Shown here one piece after another: positions 7,130 through 14,099 of a stretch of 15,046 bases of DNA. How positions within the stretch are numbered: position 1 is the first letter of the stretch; each line of letters begins with the position of its first letter. The notes beneath the pieces were generated by a model. The model was not told the DNA's origin. It worked only from the letters and a program-made list of their open reading frames with translations, and ran no database searches. The stretch lies in the NCBI GenBank assembly GCA_965660355.1, contig CBFHZN010000024.1:1-15046 (forward strand), written 5' to 3'. The translations under genes were made by a program, and so were the position numbers. The DNA is from CAJXVY01 sp965660355 (lineage in GTDB: Bacteria; Actinomycetota; Actinomycetes; Actinomycetales; Microbacteriaceae).

Positions 7130-8521
7130 CTAGCTGGCTGGCCAGCTGGCTTCAATGGCGTCTAGGACGGCCTGGTCACTCTTGTCTTCAGCAACCCAAG
7201 CGGTCATCTCTCGCCAGAATGAACCTGCTCCAACCTCGGCTGGCATCACATCAGATGCGTCGAAGCGGAAGACAGTTGCGTTCTGCAAGATCTCTGCACC
7301 CAAAGAGTTCACTGGGTCAGCAATGTTTGCTGTGTCCAGACCCTGGTGAGCTGAGAACCAGTTGTTCAGTGACGCACGCTTGTTGTGGTAGTCAGCTGAT
7401 GTTAGGTACAACGAAACTGCCTCTACCTCTGGAGCGTCAGAGAAAGCACCGATGAACTCTCCACCACCCAATGCAGGACTGTCGTCTGCAGTTAGGCCTG
7501 GGAAGTAGAAGGTTGAGATACCGTTCTCGGTTGTGGTGTCTGTTGGCTCAACGATGGTTGCTCCAAAGTCATTCACAGCGATACCACCGAAGAATGATGC
7601 CTGGCGGTGCATTGCGCATGTGCCATCAACAACACCCTTTCCACCATCCTGGAAGGTGGTGGTGGCGATAGCTGAAACGTCTCCAACGTAGTCAGGGTTT
7701 TTGATGATCTTGCCAGCTTCGGCTAGAACTTCAGCAACTGCTGGGTCGTTGAATGCAATCTCGTGGTTTACCCACTGGTCGTAGGTCTCGCCATCCTGGA
7801 AACGTAGCATTAGGTCTTCCATCCAGTCGGTACCAACCCAACCGGTTGCTTCACCTGAACCGAATCCAACACACCATGGCTGGATGTCGCTTGTTTCCAA
7901 AATGGTGTCGCTTAGCTCAAGCAGTTCTGGCCAAGTGGTTGGGGTGTCCCAGCCATTTTCCTCAAACACGCTTGGGGAGAACCAAACAAAGCTCTTTACG
8001 TTTGCACCAAATGGAGCACCGTACAAATCTCCATCAACGGAACCATAAACTTGCCAGTCCGGGGTGAAGTTTGCTGCTACCGAGTCCTGAACAGACTGGG
8101 GAGCTGGAATCATTTCACCAGTTTCCTGCATCGCTGCCAAAAGTCCTGGTTGTGGGAAAAGTGCTAGGTCAGGTGCTGTTCCACCTGCAACACGAACTGG
8201 AAGCTGTGCTTCGAAGTCCTGTGAGCCGTTCCAGTTGATGGTGATTCCGGTGCAGTCTTCGAACTCAACGAATGACTCACGGAATGCATCTGCCTCAGTT
8301 CCAACGATGGTTGAGTAAAGCTCAACCTCGGTGCCCGAGAGGCCTGCGTACTCTTCATATGCTTCACAGCCTGCTGCTAGACCCTCGTCTGAGCTGTCGC
8401 TCGAACTTGAATCTCCGCCTGCACTGGTCTCTTCCTCGGATGCTGCACATCCAGAGAGAACCAGAGCAGAAACTGCTGCGATACCGACTAGTGCGGTAGC
8501 GCGACGACGAATAACTGCCAT
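7130..8521 (-). CDS. Sugar ABC transporter substrate-binding lipoprotein
   Basis: The 463-residue protein has a basic, hydrophobic signal peptide ending in lipobox LSGC, with C25 the acylated cysteine, followed by a Ser/Asp/Glu-rich linker (about 26-48). The mature part is a family 1 (MalE/AglE-like) solute-binding protein: RVAGGTAPDLALFPQPGLLA, WQVYGSVDGDLYGAPFGANV, and a Trp-rich middle (GWVGTDWMEDLMLR, YDQWVNHEIAFNDP). From memory, these segments look closest to AglE-type alpha-glucoside binding proteins, so the sugar is not certain and may be an alpha- or beta-glucoside. AAAGGA lies about 10 nt before the ATG. It is the first gene of the operon and is preceded by a long regulatory region with two LacI-type operator-like sites. 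Confidence 0.94.
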   Translation of the reverse strand: MAVIRRRATALVGIAAVSALVLSGCAASEEETSAGGDSSSSDSSDEGLAAGCEAYEEYAGLSGTEVELYSTIVGTEADAFRESFVEFEDCTGITINWNGSQDFEAQLPVRVAGGTAPDLALFPQPGLLAAMQETGEMIPAPQSVQDSVAANFTPDWQVYGSVDGDLYGAPFGANVKSFVWFSPSVFEENGWDTPTTWPELLELSDTILETSDIQPWCVGFGSGEATGWVGTDWMEDLMLRFQDGETYDQWVNHEIAFNDPAVAEVLAEAGKIIKNPDYVGDVSAIATTTFQDGGKGVVDGTCAMHRQASFFGGIAVNDFGATIVEPTDTTTENGISTFYFPGLTADDSPALGGGEFIGAFSDAPEVEAVSLYLTSADYHNKRASLNNWFSAHQGLDTANIADPVNSLGAEILQNATVFRFDASDVMPAEVGAGSFWREMTAWVAEDKSDQAVLDAIEASWPAS

Positions 8522-8589
8522 AGTTTTTCTGTCCTTTCAGATAACTTCGATTTCCAAAAATTTGGATATCTCGCCCTTACACAGAGCGC

Positions 8590-8595
8590 ATCTTA
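8590..8595 (-). promoter_or_regulatory. Possible -10 box of the sugar transporter operon
   Basis: TAAGAT on the minus strand would give a start near 8583 and a leader of about 60 nt. There is no convincing -35 box; TTTACA at 8616-8621 is 20 nt away, which is too far. Weak support. Confidence 0.25.
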
Positions 8596-8625
8596 ACCAT
8601 AGGTAAACGGGAGGCTGTAAAGAAC

Positions 8626-8639
8626 TGTAAGCGGTTTCA
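8626..8639. promoter_or_regulatory. LacI-family operator-like site 1
   Basis: TGTAAGCGGTTTCA is a near-palindrome around a central CG (5 of 7 pairs match). This is the form of LacI/GalR-family operators. It sits upstream of the binding-protein gene, so a sugar-responsive repressor is the likely ligand. CTGTAA also occurs twice 10 nt apart here (8615 and 8625), which might widen the site. Confidence 0.6.
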
Positions 8640-8651
8640 ATTTGATAACGA

Positions 8652-8667
8652 AGTCTGTACCCAGACT
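8652..8667. repeat. Short inverted repeat between the two operator-like sites
   Basis: AGTCTG and its exact complement CAGACT flank a 4-nt centre (TACC). It may be a binding site for a second regulator or chance. No function can be assigned. Confidence 0.35.
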
Positions 8668-8690
8668 CTTGTGTTCCCTGAGTTAGCGGT

Positions 8691-8704
8691 TGTAAGCGTT
8701 TACA
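8691..8704. promoter_or_regulatory. LacI-family operator-like site 2
   Basis: TGTAAGCGTTTACA pairs at 6 of 7 positions around a central CG and shares its left half, TGTAAGCG, with site 1. The centres of the two sites are 65 nt apart, about six helical turns, which would suit two dimers or a loop. It lies between the binding-protein gene and the terminator of the tRNA-Ser gene. Confidence 0.68.
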
Positions 8705-8750
8705 GTTTTGGACGGTTTTAGATGAAAACAGCTATCAGAAAAAAGTCTTG

Positions 8751-8780
8751 AAAAAAGAAAACGGGCCCTTAGGGCCCGTT
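8751..8780 (-). terminator. Rho-independent terminator after tRNA-Ser
   Basis: A perfect 9-bp stem (AACGGGCCC with GGGCCCGTT) and 3-nt loop at 8760-8780 is followed on the minus strand by TTTTCTTTTTT. It begins one base after the tRNA 3' CCA, so it ends the tRNA transcript and any serS-HAD read-through. Confidence 0.93.
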
Positions 8781-8781
8781 A

Positions 8782-8869
8782 TGGCGGAGGCCGTGGGATT
8801 CGAACCCACGAGACATTTCTGCCCACTGGTTTTCAAGACCAGCTCCATCGGCCGCTCGGACAGACCTCC
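8782..8869 (-). tRNA. tRNA-Ser (anticodon UGA)
   Basis: The minus strand folds as a class II tRNA with a long variable arm. The acceptor stem GGAGGTC pairs with GGCCTCC (one G-U). The anticodon stem CTGGT/ACCAG encloses CTTGAAA, with anticodon TGA at 8833-8835. The T arm is GTGGG-TTCGAAT-CCCAC. The discriminator is G, as expected for serine tRNAs, and CCA is encoded in the DNA. It lies 26 nt after the HAD gene on the same strand. A TATAGA box at 8879-8884 could be its own promoter, but no good -35 is seen. Confidence 0.97.
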
Positions 8870-8895
8870 GCGGGAGAGTCTATACGAAAATTGAT

Positions 8896-9714
8896 CTAGT
8901 TTGCATGGATGAACTCCAGGCCCTCAAACCCTGAGAGCACCTCCGCCACCCCATCTTGTTCAACTGATGCGGTGACTGCAGTTGCTGCAAGCTTCACCTC
9001 ATCCGGTGCTTGCCCCATGGCAAAACTGTGACCACCTGAATTTTTTGCCCACTGAAACATCTCGATGTCGTTTCTGCCATCGCCAATGCACATAACTCTC
9101 GTGGGATCTATCTCCAGTTTCTGCCTAAGCTTTTCTAGACCGTGGCCTTTGTGGACACCATCTGGGGCAATATCCAACCAAGCGGTATAGCCAATTGAAT
9201 AGCTCACCGAATGCAAACCAACTTGTCTCATGAGAGTTAGAAACTCCTCAACATCATGCGAAGGCGACAGCACCACAACTCTGCTCACTGGGTGGTGAAG
9301 CAACTGCTCCAGAGGTGTCTCAAAGTTTTCCTCTCCGAGTGCATAAACCGGGAAAGGTTTATGAAATCTGTAGCTTCCGTCTAAATCTTCAACGGCAAAG
9401 TGCGCATCGGGAATTACCTCAATCAATCGATTCAAAACTGGAGCTGGGTCAAAACTCTCAACTTCGACAACCTCAAAACCTTGAGTGTCATAGCGATAGC
9501 TAACAGCACCGTTTGATGCGACTGCGTTTTCACCTGGAAAATCTAACTCTCGGGCAATTGGATAAGAGTTTGCAGCTGAACGCCCGGTGGCAATAACGAC
9601 CTCGTGTCCGAGGCTTTTGACCCGCTGGACCTGTTCGTATACCTTCGGCGAGAGAAAACCATCGTCGTGGACGATGGTTCCATCAATATCTAGCGCTACT
9701 AACCAGCGACTCAT
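8896..9714 (-). CDS. Cof-type HAD-superfamily (IIB) phosphatase
   Basis: The 272-residue cytoplasmic hydrolase has all four HAD motifs: DIDGT with nucleophile D9 and acid/base D11, ATGRS (T43), K189 in VHKG, and GDGRND with D212 and D216 for magnesium. The cap between motifs II and III is of the C2 type. Such enzymes dephosphorylate sugar phosphates, nucleotides or flavin precursors; the substrate is not readable from sequence. Its ATG directly follows the serS stop (TAA then ATG), so the two genes are co-transcribed and probably translationally coupled. This serS-HAD pairing is, from general knowledge, common in actinobacteria. Confidence 0.93.
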   Translation of the reverse strand: MSRWLVALDIDGTIVHDDGFLSPKVYEQVQRVKSLGHEVVIATGRSAANSYPIARELDFPGENAVASNGAVSYRYDTQGFEVVEVESFDPAPVLNRLIEVIPDAHFAVEDLDGSYRFHKPFPVYALGEENFETPLEQLLHHPVSRVVVLSPSHDVEEFLTLMRQVGLHSVSYSIGYTAWLDIAPDGVHKGHGLEKLRQKLEIDPTRVMCIGDGRNDIEMFQWAKNSGGHSFAMGQAPDEVKLAATAVTASVEQDGVAEVLSGFEGLEFIHAN

Positions 9715-10971
9715 TTATTCCTTTGGTTCAATAATCTCTTTGCCTATAAAGGCCTGCAGCGCTTTCGGAACATAAACAGTTCCATCCTCACGCTGGTGAT
9801 TTTCCAATATCGCTACCAACCATCTTGTGGTGGCCAATGTTCCATTCAGTGTTGCAACCGGCTGGGTTTTGCCATCGACTTTGAATCTGGTGTTCAATCT
9901 TCTGGCCTGAAATGTTGTGCAGTTGGAGGTTGAGGTGAGCTCTCGATATTTGCCCTGGGTTGGAACCCATGCTTCAACGTCGTATTTTTTTGCAGCACTG
10001 CTTCCCAAATCCCCAGCTGCAACATCAATCACTCTGTAAGGAAGCTCACATGCCTGCAACATCTGTTCCTGCCATGCAAGCAATCTCTCGTGTTCCGCTT
10101 CGGCTTGATCCGGATGGCAATAGCTAAACATTTCCAGTTTGTTGAACTGGTGGACTCTCAAGATTCCCTTGGTGTCTTTGCCGTGAGCTCCAGCCTCTCG
10201 ACGATAGCAAGTCGACCAGCCTGCGTATCTGATTGGCTGATCGGGGTCGATGATTTCATCAGAGTGCAATCCAGCTAGGGCAACCTCGCTGGTTCCAGTT
10301 AGGTATAAATCATCATTTTCTAGGTAATAAACCTCTGCTGAGTGTTCACCCAGAAACCCAGTTCCTGCCATTGTTTCTGGTCTAACAAGTGTTGGGGTGA
10401 TGGCTGCGGTGAAGCCATTTTCAATGGCAAGGTTTAGACCCATGTTCATGATTGCAAGTTCTAGTTGCGCGCCGGCGCCTTTCAGGAAATAAAACCTTGC
10501 TCCCGAAACCTTCGCTCCACGTTCTGTGTCAATGATGTCTAGTGCTTCACCGAGTTGCAGGTGATCTTTGGCCTCAAAGTCGAAGTCTTTGATTTGGCCA
10601 ACTTCTTTGAGAACAACAAAGTCATCCTCTCCACCTGCTGGAACGCCATCAAGAATCACGTTATCGATTTTCATCATGAGTTCAAATACTTCTTGGGAAG
10701 CCTGATCGGCCTCGGCTTCAAGTTTCTTCACCCTGCTGGAAAGCTCCTTGGCTTGATCAACCATGGCTTGTTTTTCTTCCTTGGGAGCTTGCGCGACCAA
10801 TTTCCCATGAGCATTTTGCTCGGCTCTGAGGGTTTCAAATTCGGATTGTTTTAGACGTCGCACTTTGTCCGCCTCGATAGCTTTGTCAACCAGTGACTCA
10901 TCAGCTCCACGGGCAAGCTGGCTGGCGCGGATTATTTCGGGGTTTTCTCGCAAGAGATTGACATCAATCAC
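9715..10971 (-). CDS. serS: Seryl-tRNA synthetase
   Basis: The 418-residue class II synthetase charges tRNA-Ser with serine. Residues about 28-105 form the long coiled-coil arm that grips the variable arm of tRNA-Ser. The catalytic core has the TSE loop (227-229), motif 2 (CYRREAGAHGKDTKGILRVH, R257 onward), and motif 3 (LNGTLATTRWLVAILEN, with R383). The start is GTG, followed by the expected N-terminus IDVNLLREN. The codon is preceded by AGAGGG with no spacer, too close for a Shine-Dalgarno; TAGGCT 6 nt upstream suggests a leaderless message. It is divergent from the lipid kinase gene with 34 nt between starts. Confidence 0.98.
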   Translation of the reverse strand: MIDVNLLRENPEIIRASQLARGADESLVDKAIEADKVRRLKQSEFETLRAEQNAHGKLVAQAPKEEKQAMVDQAKELSSRVKKLEAEADQASQEVFELMMKIDNVILDGVPAGGEDDFVVLKEVGQIKDFDFEAKDHLQLGEALDIIDTERGAKVSGARFYFLKGAGAQLELAIMNMGLNLAIENGFTAAITPTLVRPETMAGTGFLGEHSAEVYYLENDDLYLTGTSEVALAGLHSDEIIDPDQPIRYAGWSTCYRREAGAHGKDTKGILRVHQFNKLEMFSYCHPDQAEAEHERLLAWQEQMLQACELPYRVIDVAAGDLGSSAAKKYDVEAWVPTQGKYRELTSTSNCTTFQARRLNTRFKVDGKTQPVATLNGTLATTRWLVAILENHQREDGTVYVPKALQAFIGKEIIEPKE

Positions 10972-10977
10972 CCCTCT

Positions 10978-10983
10978 AGCCTA
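10978..10983 (-). promoter_or_regulatory. Possible -10 box for leaderless serS
   Basis: TAGGCT on the minus strand is 6 nt before the serS GTG. It mirrors an identical TAGGCT on the plus strand at 10994-10999, so the two boxes form an inverted repeat with a 10-nt spacer. Confidence 0.45.
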
Positions 10984-10993
10984 GCGAGCTTTA

Positions 10994-10999
10994 TAGGCT
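10994..10999 (+). promoter_or_regulatory. Possible -10 box for the leaderless lipid kinase gene
   Basis: TAGGCT is 6 nt before the GTG start at 11006. No -35 box or useful Shine-Dalgarno sequence is visible. The same hexamer faces serS on the other strand. Confidence 0.45.
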
Positions 11000-11005
11000 G
11001 GGTAG

Positions 11006-11902
11006 GTGAGTGCAATCGCAGTTGTGTTTAATCCAAAGAAAATAGCCAAGCAAAGACTTGCCAGGCTGTTTGTCGATGCAACCCTGATTAAGGCCGAAAA
11101 CTTAGAGGATGAGGTTTTAGACCTAAGTGATTTTGACCGCTGCATAGTTGCTGGGGGTGATGGCACACTTCGCCAAGTTGTTCAGCACCTGATGGAAAAT
11201 CACATCAAAATCCCTATTGGCATAATCCCCGTTGGTACTGGCAACATACTTGCCAGAAACCTAGGAATCTCTCTGGATGTTGAGCAGGCTGCGAATACTG
11301 CGCTTAGTGGAGAAATCCGAGAGATCGACATTGGCAAAGCCAAAGTGGCGGCTGAGACTCCACTTTTTTTCACAGGCATCGCAGGACTTGGGCTTGATGC
11401 CAAGATCATGGAAAAAACCGATAGCAAGCTCAAGCGTCGCATAGGTTGGGTTGCCTATATAGAAGGTGGCATCAGGGCATTGCCCGCCAAGTTTCAGAAA
11501 TTCAAGGTCACCGTTGATGGGGCAGAACCTCGGAAGGTGAAGGTGCTAACGCTAATCATTGCCAACACCGGGACTCTCCCAGGTCACGTTGAACTGATCC
11601 CTGATGCAAGTGTTGATGATGGAAATTTAGACGTTGCGGTGATTGGACCGAGATGGATCTGGAACTGGATTGATGTTTTGGGTCGCATCACTTGGCAAAA
11701 CAGGTTTGTTAGGCCTTTGGTGCTGGGAAGAAGAATCATGGATGCAACAGCTGATTTGAAATCGCTTGAATATCTTCGAGGGAAAAAGATCAAGGTTGAA
11801 AGTGAAACAGAGTGCACACTGCAGGTGGATGGGGATCCAATCAAAGCGGTCAGTAAAGTCAGCTTCGATGTGATCCCGAAAGCTTTATTGGTCGCCTGTT
11901 AG
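11006..11902 (+). CDS. Diacylglycerol kinase-like lipid kinase (DAGK/YegS family)
   Basis: The 298-residue protein has the DAGK catalytic signature AGGDGTLRQV (G50, G51, D52, G53, T54), the early VVFNPKK strand, and IGIIPVGTGNILARNLGI (about 71-88). The second half (about 109-298) is the beta-sandwich domain of the YegS/DgkB/ceramide-kinase fold. Members phosphorylate diacylglycerol, phosphatidylglycerol or related lipids at the membrane; actinobacterial homologues are linked to phosphatidylinositol mannoside synthesis, but the substrate cannot be set here. The GTG start gives SAIAVVFNPKK, the expected N-terminus. It converges on pheA with an 18-nt overlap. Confidence 0.92.
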   Translation: MSAIAVVFNPKKIAKQRLARLFVDATLIKAENLEDEVLDLSDFDRCIVAGGDGTLRQVVQHLMENHIKIPIGIIPVGTGNILARNLGISLDVEQAANTALSGEIREIDIGKAKVAAETPLFFTGIAGLGLDAKIMEKTDSKLKRRIGWVAYIEGGIRALPAKFQKFKVTVDGAEPRKVKVLTLIIANTGTLPGHVELIPDASVDDGNLDVAVIGPRWIWNWIDVLGRITWQNRFVRPLVLGRRIMDATADLKSLEYLRGKKIKVESETECTLQVDGDPIKAVSKVSFDVIPKALLVAC

Positions 11903-12799
11903 TGAATCCAGCCAAGATTTGGCGCTGTTGTAGTTTTCATCGGTGTTGTTTCCAAGGTGATCGCTAGCTTGCTGATCCGCTCTTGGGTAGCTTCCTAAGA
12001 AAGTCACCTTCGGACTAAATCTGTGAAGACCCATCATTGCCTCACTGATTGCCTTGTCATCCAAATGCCCTTGGGCATCGACATAGAAACGGTATCTACC
12101 GAAGGCGTCACCGATGGGTCTTGATTCAATTCTTGATAGGTTGATTCCTCGAACGCTGAACTGTTCCAACATTTCTAATAACCCACCCGGTTTGTCATCT
12201 GGCAATTCAACTATCAGGCTGGTTTTGTCTTTGCCGGTTCTTGCTGGAGCAATACCTTTGAGGCCAACTTCAATAAACCTAGTTTGAGCGTTTTTATTTT
12301 CACCAATATCGGTTGCCAAAACATCCAGTCCATAAATCTCTGCTGCTGCTGGGGCAACCACCGCAGCATCAGCAATCTCAGATTCGCTCAGGGCCTTGGC
12401 AGCAGCTGCGGTTGATGCTGCGGGGATGTGTTGGTGGGTGTTTAGATTCTCACTCAACCATTTTCTTGATTGAGCGTAGGCAACGGGATGAGTTAGAACT
12501 TTTTCTATTTCGTTTAGTTTTTTGCCCTTGGAGGCTAAAACAAATCTCACTGGAATCAGGTTCTCCGAATAAATCTGAATTCCTGGAATGTTTGCTAGGG
12601 CATCGCTTGTGGCGCTGACACTTCCCTCGATTGAGTTTTCAACTGGAATCACTGCCCGTTCTGCTTTTTTGGAGACAACTAAATCTAAAGCCTCCGCAAC
12701 TGAACCAACGGGGAGGGTTTGTTTCGGGCTTAGAAGCTTCACGGCCTCCTCGGTGAATGTTCCGCGAGGTCCTAGATAGGCGATGGTTTCTGGGCTCAT
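11885..12799 (-). CDS. pheA: Prephenate dehydratase
   Basis: The 304-residue enzyme converts prephenate to phenylpyruvate in phenylalanine synthesis. The dehydratase domain (about 1-182) holds GPRGTFTEEA (10-19), PVENSIEGSV (52-61) and the catalytic TRF motif (T173). An ACT domain follows (about 190-272) with GLLEMLEQFSVRGINLSRIE and the ESRP motif, which binds phenylalanine for feedback inhibition. A ~30-residue polar tail follows. There is no chorismate mutase domain, so it is the monofunctional type. The ATG is 7 nt after TAATGT on the minus strand, with no Shine-Dalgarno, which fits a leaderless message. Confidence 0.97.
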   Translation of the reverse strand: MSPETIAYLGPRGTFTEEAVKLLSPKQTLPVGSVAEALDLVVSKKAERAVIPVENSIEGSVSATSDALANIPGIQIYSENLIPVRFVLASKGKKLNEIEKVLTHPVAYAQSRKWLSENLNTHQHIPAASTAAAAKALSESEIADAAVVAPAAAEIYGLDVLATDIGENKNAQTRFIEVGLKGIAPARTGKDKTSLIVELPDDKPGGLLEMLEQFSVRGINLSRIESRPIGDAFGRYRFYVDAQGHLDDKAISEAMMGLHRFSPKVTFLGSYPRADQQASDHLGNNTDENYNSAKSWLDSLTGDQ

Positions 12800-12806
12800 A
12801 AAATTA

Positions 12807-12812
12807 ACATTA
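12807..12812 (-). promoter_or_regulatory. Possible -10 box for leaderless pheA
   Basis: TAATGT is 7 nt before the pheA ATG on the minus strand. The intervening bases are A/T only, with no ribosome binding site. Confidence 0.45.
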
Positions 12813-12834
12813 GGTTAACGGGCGTCGGTGACTT

Positions 12835-12840
12835 TACTAT
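12835..12840 (+). promoter_or_regulatory. Possible -10 box for the small membrane protein gene
   Basis: TACTAT is 8 nt before an in-frame GTG at 12849. It supports that start over the GTG at 12828, which would lie upstream of this box. Confidence 0.35.
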
Positions 12841-12848
12841 TTTCATCC

Positions 12849-13247
12849 GTGGACACAATCCCAGGCGTGAGAGTCATACGCATCATCCTATTGGTTGGTG
12901 CGATCTTTTTTGGTATCTCCGCATTCGCCCTTCTAATCTTCCCCGAAGCCTTTATTGAACTGCTTGGCTTTCAGACCACTGCGGCATTGGAATGGGCGAT
13001 GATGCTCATTGCCATAACCCTTATTGCTCTTACCGGAAACATGGCCATGGTGAGCATCTCGGCATCTCAATTTGGTGTTCGGATTGCGGGATGGACCATG
13101 ATGTTGGCGGCATTCGGATTAGGTGCGTTTTCACTATTGATCCCAGCTGATTACAACTGGTTCAATTTGAGCTATGCAGGTATTGGCTTTGCGTTTTCAA
13201 TTGCTTATTTCAGCCAGTTAGCCCGCTCCCTCAGTGGTCGAAGTTGA
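12849..13247 (+). CDS. Small four-helix membrane protein of unknown function
   Basis: I do not recognise the family. The product has four hydrophobic segments spaced evenly: RVIRIILLVGAIFFGISAFA, then WAMMLIAITLIALTGNMAMV, WTMMLAAFGLGAFSLLI, and YAGIGFAFSIAYFSQLA. Few charged residues are present and there is no catalytic motif. Three GTG starts are in frame (12828, 12849, 12867), giving 139, 132 and 126 residues. 12849 is preferred because TACTAT lies 8 nt before it, while none of the three has a good Shine-Dalgarno site. It is divergent from pheA and its last 30 nt overlap the end of the VanY-type gene. Confidence 0.8.
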   Translation: MDTIPGVRVIRIILLVGAIFFGISAFALLIFPEAFIELLGFQTTAALEWAMMLIAITLIALTGNMAMVSISASQFGVRIAGWTMMLAAFGLGAFSLLIPADYNWFNLSYAGIGFAFSIAYFSQLARSLSGRS

Positions 13248-14072
13248 ATATTCTGGCGCTGCATCCAAGCCCCAAAACTCTTCCAAGGTCTTATACCCAC
13301 CCTCGTAATAACGCTCTGCTAGTTCGTTTCCGACATAACGCAGGTGCCAGGGTTCATAGGTATAACCGGTGATTGATGTTTGGTCTAGTTCATAGCGAAC
13401 GATGTATCCAAACCTCCATGCGTTTTCACTAACCCAGATGCCCGCTTCGGTGTCACCAAAACACTGCATGATTTCACAACCCTGAGAGGGTTCACTAACA
13501 TCAACAGCCAGCCCCGTTTGGTGTTCGCTGTGGCCCGCCTTCGCACTTCGCTCCAGCGCTTCTGCTTCCCCGTATTGAGCGATCTTGGCAATGAATAGCT
13601 CACTTTGATAGTCATAACTCCTGTATCCAGAATTGAGCTTCAGGGTGCCGGCGCCTGCCGCTTGAGCCTGTTTACCCATTTCAATGACAGCCTCTGCTGC
13701 AACTGGAGCTAATTCAATGCCTCGGGAGTTATCTAAATATTCGCTTTCAACGGTTATTACCTCTGGGGAGTATTCAATGGGGTCCAACGCTCTTTGTTTA
13801 TTCACCACAACATATAAAGAATCTGCTTCGTCCAGTGGATGATTTGGAAGAGGGTCTGGAAGTTCTATTGCTGTCACTGGCTCATCGGGCTCAGGTGTTG
13901 AAATTTCAGGTTCTTTATCGATGTTGAGGAAATCAAAGTTCAACTGTTTTGGTTGAGCTTCGCTTGGAGACAAAGCTGACTGGCCAAGAATTATCCCAGC
14001 TGCAATCACCATCGCAGCTGGTGGTAATAAAACAAACCAGCCAGAACGGTTTCTGCCTCTAAACTTAGCCAC
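13218..14072 (-). CDS. VanY-type D-alanyl-D-alanine carboxypeptidase (peptidase M15B)
   Basis: The 284-residue protein has one N-terminal hydrophobic segment (about 12-30), a Pro/Glu/Asp-rich linker (about 40-85), and an M15B zinc peptidase domain outside the cell. Landmarks are LNSGYRSYDYQSELF, SEHQTGLAVDV with zinc ligands H184 and D191, and EPWHLRYVG with catalytic E240 and zinc ligand H243. It would trim the terminal D-Ala of peptidoglycan stem peptides. Two cysteines (199, 204) may form a disulfide. The GTG at 14072 is preferred over a TTG two codons upstream (14078) because TAGGGT lies 6 nt before the GTG. It converges with the small membrane protein gene, overlapping by 30 nt. A resistance role is not implied; such peptidases are common housekeeping enzymes. 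Confidence 0.93.
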   Translation of the reverse strand: MAKFRGRNRSGWFVLLPPAAMVIAAGIILGQSALSPSEAQPKQLNFDFLNIDKEPEISTPEPDEPVTAIELPDPLPNHPLDEADSLYVVVNKQRALDPIEYSPEVITVESEYLDNSRGIELAPVAAEAVIEMGKQAQAAGAGTLKLNSGYRSYDYQSELFIAKIAQYGEAEALERSAKAGHSEHQTGLAVDVSEPSQGCEIMQCFGDTEAGIWVSENAWRFGYIVRYELDQTSITGYTYEPWHLRYVGNELAERYYEGGYKTLEEFWGLDAAPEYSTSTTEGAG

Positions 14073-14078
14073 AGACAA

Positions 14079-14084
14079 ACCCTA
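14079..14084 (-). promoter_or_regulatory. Possible -10 box for the leaderless VanY-type gene
   Basis: TAGGGT on the minus strand is 6 nt before the GTG at 14072. If used, the TTG at 14078 would be at or before the transcription start and could not be translated. Confidence 0.42.
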
Positions 14085-14099
14085 GAAAGTCAGGCCGCA

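Larger units (their letters stand above)
8522..8750. other. Noncoding regulatory interval upstream of the sugar transporter operon
   Basis: About 230 nt hold no convincing gene. From the operon side outward it contains the ribosome binding site, a weak -10 candidate, operator-like site 1, a short inverted repeat, and operator-like site 2, and it ends at the U-tract of the tRNA-Ser terminator. No gene for the regulator is present. Confidence 0.7.

Noticed and set aside
7036..8606. Several open frames on the plus strand opposite the binding-protein gene
   Set aside because: They are antisense frames of a well-supported gene, rich in Arg/Ser/Leu, with no recognisable domain.
13218..14072. VanY-type gene as a vancomycin resistance determinant
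   Set aside because: No vanHAX, vanS or vanR genes are nearby. Single M15B carboxypeptidases are common wall enzymes.
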